Notes under the pieces: model-generated
Database searches by the model: none
Seen by the model: only the letters and a program-made list of their open reading frames with translations
What the model was told of the DNA's origin: nothing
Shown here: positions 11,858 to 15,297 of the stretch, one piece after another
Layout of the letters: each line of letters begins with the position of its first letter
How positions within the stretch are numbered: position 1 is the first letter of the stretch
Assembly (NCBI GenBank): GCA_045531755.1
Contig: JAZSEP010000116.1
Span: forward strand, 1 to 15,297
Direction of reading: 5' to 3'
DNA from: UBA11540 sp045531755
Lineage (GTDB): Bacteria; Bacillota; Clostridia; Oscillospirales; Ruminococcaceae
DNA length: 15,297 bases
Translations under genes and position numbers: made by a program

Positions 11858-12385
11858 ATGAACAAAAAACAGATAAAAAAGCTTGCAGTTGTGGCGCTTC
11901 TTCTTGCGATAGGGCTGATACTGCCGTTCTTCACAATGCAGATAAAACAGATAGGAAAGATGCTCCTGCCTATGCACATCCCCGTCATCCTCTGCGGAAT
12001 ACTCTGCGGATATAAATACGGAGTAGCCTTGGGGGCTGTTCTTCCGATACTCCGCTCCCTTCTTTTTTCCATGCCGCAGTTCTACCCCAACGCAGTGGGC
12101 ATGATGTTCGAGCTTGCGGTGTACGGACTCGTGACGGGACTTTTGTATGAAAAGCTGAAGGACAAAAAGGGCGGAATATTCGTCACGCTGATAGCGGCGA
12201 TGCTCTCGGGCAGAATTATCTGGGGGCTTGTCCGCTCGGCGCTTTCGGTGGCGGCAGGCGGAGCCTTTACCCTCGAGCTCTTTATGGCAGGCGCGTTTGT
12301 CGAGGCACTTCCCGGCATCGTGCTTCAGCTTGTGCTCATACCGATAATAGTGCTCGCGTTGAAGAAAGCAAAAATATCCGTTTGA
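11858..12385 (+). CDS. ECF transporter S component, vitamin unknown
   Basis: This 175-aa protein has about six hydrophobic segments, a basic N-terminus (NKKQIKK) and the segment LLPMHIPVILCGILCGYKYG, which with GMMFELAVYGLVTGLLYEKL is characteristic of S components of the general ECF_trnsprt family. It would bind a vitamin or cofactor precursor in the membrane and use a shared ATPase module encoded elsewhere. It is a different subtype from the B12-linked one at 719-1219. It begins 66 bp after polA with no promoter or convincing SD (only GGAC about 13 nt upstream), so it may depend on polA transcription. No riboswitch is seen upstream and the substrate cannot be assigned. Confidence 0.88.
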   Translation: MNKKQIKKLAVVALLLAIGLILPFFTMQIKQIGKMLLPMHIPVILCGILCGYKYGVALGAVLPILRSLLFSMPQFYPNAVGMMFELAVYGLVTGLLYEKLKDKKGGIFVTLIAAMLSGRIIWGLVRSALSVAAGGAFTLELFMAGAFVEALPGIVLQLVLIPIIVLALKKAKISV

Positions 12386-12544
12386 CAAAGGCATTTCCGC
12401 CGGACTTTGCACGCGGAGCCTGTCGGCTGTTCGAAAGGGATATTTTTTGTAAAAATATTGTTTTTTTCTTGACATAAGGCGGTCAAAAAATTATACTTAT
12501 AATGGAATTATCCATATTTTTTCAAACCGTATACGGAGGTAAAA
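12386..12544 (+). promoter_or_regulatory. Intergenic region with promoter TTGACA-17-TATACT
   Basis: A consensus promoter is present: TTGACA (12469-12474), 17-bp spacer, TATACT (12492-12497), start near 12504. GGAGGT at 12535-12540 is the SD of the large lipoprotein. Between 12386 and 12460 there is only a weak AGCC/GGCT hairpin and no clear terminator for the S-component gene. Confidence 0.85.
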
Positions 12545-15238
12545 ATGAAGCTTACAAAATTACTATCATTGTTGCTTGTAGCGGTAATGCTCTTCAGCTT
12601 TGCTGCCTGCACAGGCGACGGCACAACCGACAGTAGCAGTAAGGTCGAATTTGACGGCCCTGAGGTAGCTATTGCCGACAATAACGGAAGCGAATACGTA
12701 ATTATCCGCAATAAAAATGGTTCTGACTACGAAACCGATATCGCAGTCGACCTTCAGGACAGAATAAGAAAGATAACCGGCGCGGAGCTTAAAATCTCCA
12801 ACGATAGTAAAGCCGAAAAACCGAAGGAAATCATTCTCGGTACAGCTCGCTCGGCAAACGCAGAGCTGGGAGAAACACAGTGGAAGGTTTCCCACGACGG
12901 CAGTAAGTTTATTATAACTGCAGGAAGCGACAAGGCACTTGAACTTGCATACACCTTCTTTCTGGAGCAGTTCTTGGGTTGCAAATGGCTTGATACCGAG
13001 CTTGAGCCCAGAAAGTCCATAAAGGTGCCCAAGGAATTCGTATATCAGGACGAATATATGTCCAAGGAAGCATTCCTGGCACAGACACAGCTCATTAAGT
13101 ACCCCGAATATCCCGAAACCGCAATTCCCCGTGACTACGACTACTTCGTCAAGGTCACACAGGGCGATAAAACCATCGAAATCCCCGTATATAACCGCAC
13201 AATCGGCTCCAACTATTTCATAAGCGGAATCAAGGACGGCGATATCCACAGAAGATATGCCGAGTTTGCTTTCTCAGGTGAACCCGCAACTATTGAAGTA
13301 ACCGCAAACCTCGACTTCACGTCGGTTTCCGTAATGCCCTCCTCCAAGGGTATAGACTTCACGGTAGAAGGCAACAAGATAACCTATACCATTGATAAGC
13401 CCCAGACCACAATGATAAAGCTCAACGACAACAGAGATACCCTCCTTGCAATCTTTGCCGAAGAGCCCGAATATGAGGATGATATTCCCGATAAATCTCT
13501 TTCCACGGTTCACTACTATGAGGCAGGCGTTCACGAGCCTGAAAACGGCGAGATTGTCCTGGGCACAGGCGAAACCCTCTACCTTGCTCCCGGTGCAGTG
13601 GTCAAAGCAAGAGTTTTCGTTTCGGGAATGAACGTTAAAATCTGCGGACGCGGAACACTTCTGGAGTCCAGCCCCAACAGAACCAAGCTCGGCGAAAAAG
13701 CAAGCTTTATGATACAGATGGAAAGCGCAAAGGACGTTGAAGTAAGCGGTATCAAGGTAGTTGACGCACACACCTTCAATATCACTATACAGTCCTGCGA
13801 GAACGTCACAATCCACGACGTAAAAATGCTTGCTAACCAGATTTCCACCGACGGAATTTCCTGGTGGGGAAAGAACACCAACGTTTACGTTACAGATTGC
13901 TTCTGGCACGTTTCTGACGACATCTTCGTTGTCGGCGGCGAGTGTATAAACTGCCTCGTTGAAAACTGTGTCGTAGGCGCCGACTACGGCGTATTCACCC
14001 CCACAACAAGCGGTGAAGGCATAACCTTCAGAAACATCGACGTTTTCCGCAGCGGAAGACTCATCAAGATAATCAACGACGGCGGCTCGGCAGTTACTAC
14101 AATGGAAAATATCTATGCTGAGGACGTCGACTCTACCGGCGCTATCGTCGACTATGCTCCCGGTAAGAGCAATCCGAGAAAATACGTTTTGAAGAACGTC
14201 AGCATTAACGGACTTAAGGCCGAAATCATTTCCGGCGCAAACATCAAAGGACTTGACGTCACCTTCGATAACGTTTGGATAGACGGAAAGCTCGTAACAG
14301 CAGACACAAAACTTGGCTCTTCAGCACCGGCACATACGATTACAATCACACCTGCAAACGACAAGGAAGCTGCAAAGGTAGGCGCTGATAACGTCAAGAA
14401 GGTCACAGCTTATAAGACCGAGAAGGTCTTCATCAACGCGCTTGAGGTTGAAACCGCAATCCCAACAGTCAAGGAAAACGGCACGGTTTACGTTCCCGTA
14501 AAAGAGGTGCTCGAGGCACTTGATTTCACAAACATAAAGCTCAACGACTCAAAGCTCACCTTTGAATATAAGGACGAGAAGTACGAGGTTGCAGGGGGCA
14601 GCACCGAGGCTGTTTCCAAGGGCAACAAGGTACAGCTCTCCACAGCTCCCGTTGTAAAGGACGGCAACGTCTGCGTACCGCTCGACTTCTTCAAGACGGT
14701 GCTCGGAACCGACGCTACCTACGACGAGGCAAAACTCCGCGTTAATATCACCAATATTGCACGCGACGGTAACCTCCTCAGAAACGGCGATATGGAGCAG
14801 GGCATGACGACCGATTGGATAACAAGATGGTTCACTCCTATGTACCTTTCCACCGAGGCGCACAGCGGAAAATATGCAATGCGCACCCTCGTTGACAAAG
14901 ACTCCTACCAGCCCGGAGGCGCAAACGGTATCTATCAGGATATCGCGGACGTCGTACGTCGCTACGGCAGAGGAACCTATAAGGTTTCCGTATGGGTCAA
15001 GAAGAGCTCGAGCGCTACTGACAGTACAAAAATATCCTTGGGTATCAGTGATCAGTACGATATCGGCTCAGCTAAGGTGACAATCGCTCCCACAACCGAC
15101 TGGAAGAAGATGGAATACATCTACCAGTACAACGGAAATCCCGAGACTCTCTCTGTACTGTATTTCTGCGTCGGCTACTCCGACGGAGGTACAAAGGGCT
15201 TCCTCATGGACGATATGATAATGGAAAAGATAAAGTAA
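12545..15238 (+). CDS. Modular carbohydrate-active lipoprotein: GH67N-like, beta-helix, stalk, CBM
   Basis: This 897-aa surface protein starts after GGAGGT. A signal peptide ends in lipobox FAAC (Cys22). Residues about 40-165 resemble the N-terminal domain of GH67 alpha-glucuronidases and related proteins (YETDIAVDLQDRIRKITG, EIILGT, ALELAYTFFLEQFLGCKWL). Residues about 205-310 form a beta-sandwich-like region. Residues about 320-590 are a right-handed beta-helix like GH28/GH49 enzymes (LYLAPGAVVKARVFV, VKICGRGTL), with candidate acids Asp436 (STDGISWWG) and Asp458-Asp459 (SDDIFV). Residues about 627-740 resemble the copper-amine-oxidase N-terminal stalk domain (GTVYVPVKEVLEALDF). Residues about 742-897 are a CBM4/9-type jelly roll (NLLRNGDMEQGM). 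It probably attacks or holds a plant or microbial glycan such as a pectin or alpha-glucan. The exact substrate is unknown. Confidence 0.9.
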   Translation: MKLTKLLSLLLVAVMLFSFAACTGDGTTDSSSKVEFDGPEVAIADNNGSEYVIIRNKNGSDYETDIAVDLQDRIRKITGAELKISNDSKAEKPKEIILGTARSANAELGETQWKVSHDGSKFIITAGSDKALELAYTFFLEQFLGCKWLDTELEPRKSIKVPKEFVYQDEYMSKEAFLAQTQLIKYPEYPETAIPRDYDYFVKVTQGDKTIEIPVYNRTIGSNYFISGIKDGDIHRRYAEFAFSGEPATIEVTANLDFTSVSVMPSSKGIDFTVEGNKITYTIDKPQTTMIKLNDNRDTLLAIFAEEPEYEDDIPDKSLSTVHYYEAGVHEPENGEIVLGTGETLYLAPGAVVKARVFVSGMNVKICGRGTLLESSPNRTKLGEKASFMIQMESAKDVEVSGIKVVDAHTFNITIQSCENVTIHDVKMLANQISTDGISWWGKNTNVYVTDCFWHVSDDIFVVGGECINCLVENCVVGADYGVFTPTTSGEGITFRNIDVFRSGRLIKIINDGGSAVTTMENIYAEDVDSTGAIVDYAPGKSNPRKYVLKNVSINGLKAEIISGANIKGLDVTFDNVWIDGKLVTADTKLGSSAPAHTITITPANDKEAAKVGADNVKKVTAYKTEKVFINALEVETAIPTVKENGTVYVPVKEVLEALDFTNIKLNDSKLTFEYKDEKYEVAGGSTEAVSKGNKVQLSTAPVVKDGNVCVPLDFFKTVLGTDATYDEAKLRVNITNIARDGNLLRNGDMEQGMTTDWITRWFTPMYLSTEAHSGKYAMRTLVDKDSYQPGGANGIYQDIADVVRRYGRGTYKVSVWVKKSSSATDSTKISLGISDQYDIGSAKVTIAPTTDWKKMEYIYQYNGNPETLSVLYFCVGYSDGGTKGFLMDDMIMEKIK

Positions 15239-15246
15239 AAACAGAA

Positions 15247-15283
15247 GGGGCGATACACCGGAAAGAGTATCGCGCCTTTTTTT
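15247..15283 (+). terminator. Intrinsic terminator of the modular lipoprotein gene
   Basis: GGGGCGATAC (15247-15256) pairs with GTATCGCGCC (15267-15276) with one internal mismatch, followed by seven T. Confidence 0.92.
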
Positions 15284-15297
15284 GCTTGCGCCCGAAA

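Overview
The window looks like chromosomal DNA of a spore-forming, low-to-mid GC Firmicute, most likely an uncultured gut clostridium of the Oscillospiraceae/Ruminococcaceae type. The reasons are a clear SpoIIR gene, a class B sortase, ECF-type vitamin transporter S components, Gram-positive signal peptides and lipoboxes, strong Shine-Dalgarno sites, and sigma-A promoters with 17-18 bp spacers. The taxonomic placement is inference.

Layout. (1) 1-1909, minus strand: a cobalamin riboswitch with its own promoter leads a three-gene operon of a DUF4430 lipoprotein, an ECF S component and an unrecognised 222-224 aa protein. This is probably a B12 uptake unit that borrows the energising ECF module from elsewhere. 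(2) 1917-3112: a small AT-richer accessory islet. It holds an XRE-type regulator divergent from a DUF6809-like gene, with a perfect 16-bp inverted repeat over the shared promoter region. Next comes a compact locus resembling a type I toxin-antitoxin: a 23-aa hydrophobic peptide on the minus strand and an about 83-nt antisense RNA on the plus strand, each with a promoter and terminator. A 66-aa HTH protein follows. (3) 3158-6282, minus strand: an operon-like run of a membrane-anchored protein with a Ser/Glu-rich tail, a THUMP-domain RNA methyltransferase and galM. (4) 6316-8484: a class B sortase with a (TSSKx)8 spacer, convergent at a 12-bp bidirectional terminator with an Asp-box lipoprotein. 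(5) 8492-9158: spoIIR (minus) with a candidate sigma-F promoter, back to back with polA. (6) 9188-12385: polA and a second ECF S component. (7) 12469-15283: a single-gene unit for an 897-aa modular lipoprotein with a GH67 N-terminal-like domain, a GH28/GH49-like beta-helix, a copper-amine-oxidase-type stalk domain and a carbohydrate-binding module.

The genes mix core functions (DNA polymerase I, rRNA methylation, sporulation signalling, sugar mutarotation) with cell-surface and nutrient-acquisition functions. The most unusual element is the 2599-2898 locus. The toxin leader contains four segments that can form two mutually exclusive folds, one hiding and one exposing the ribosome-binding site. 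The first segment can also pair with the mRNA's own 3' end, which is exactly the region the antisense RNA covers.
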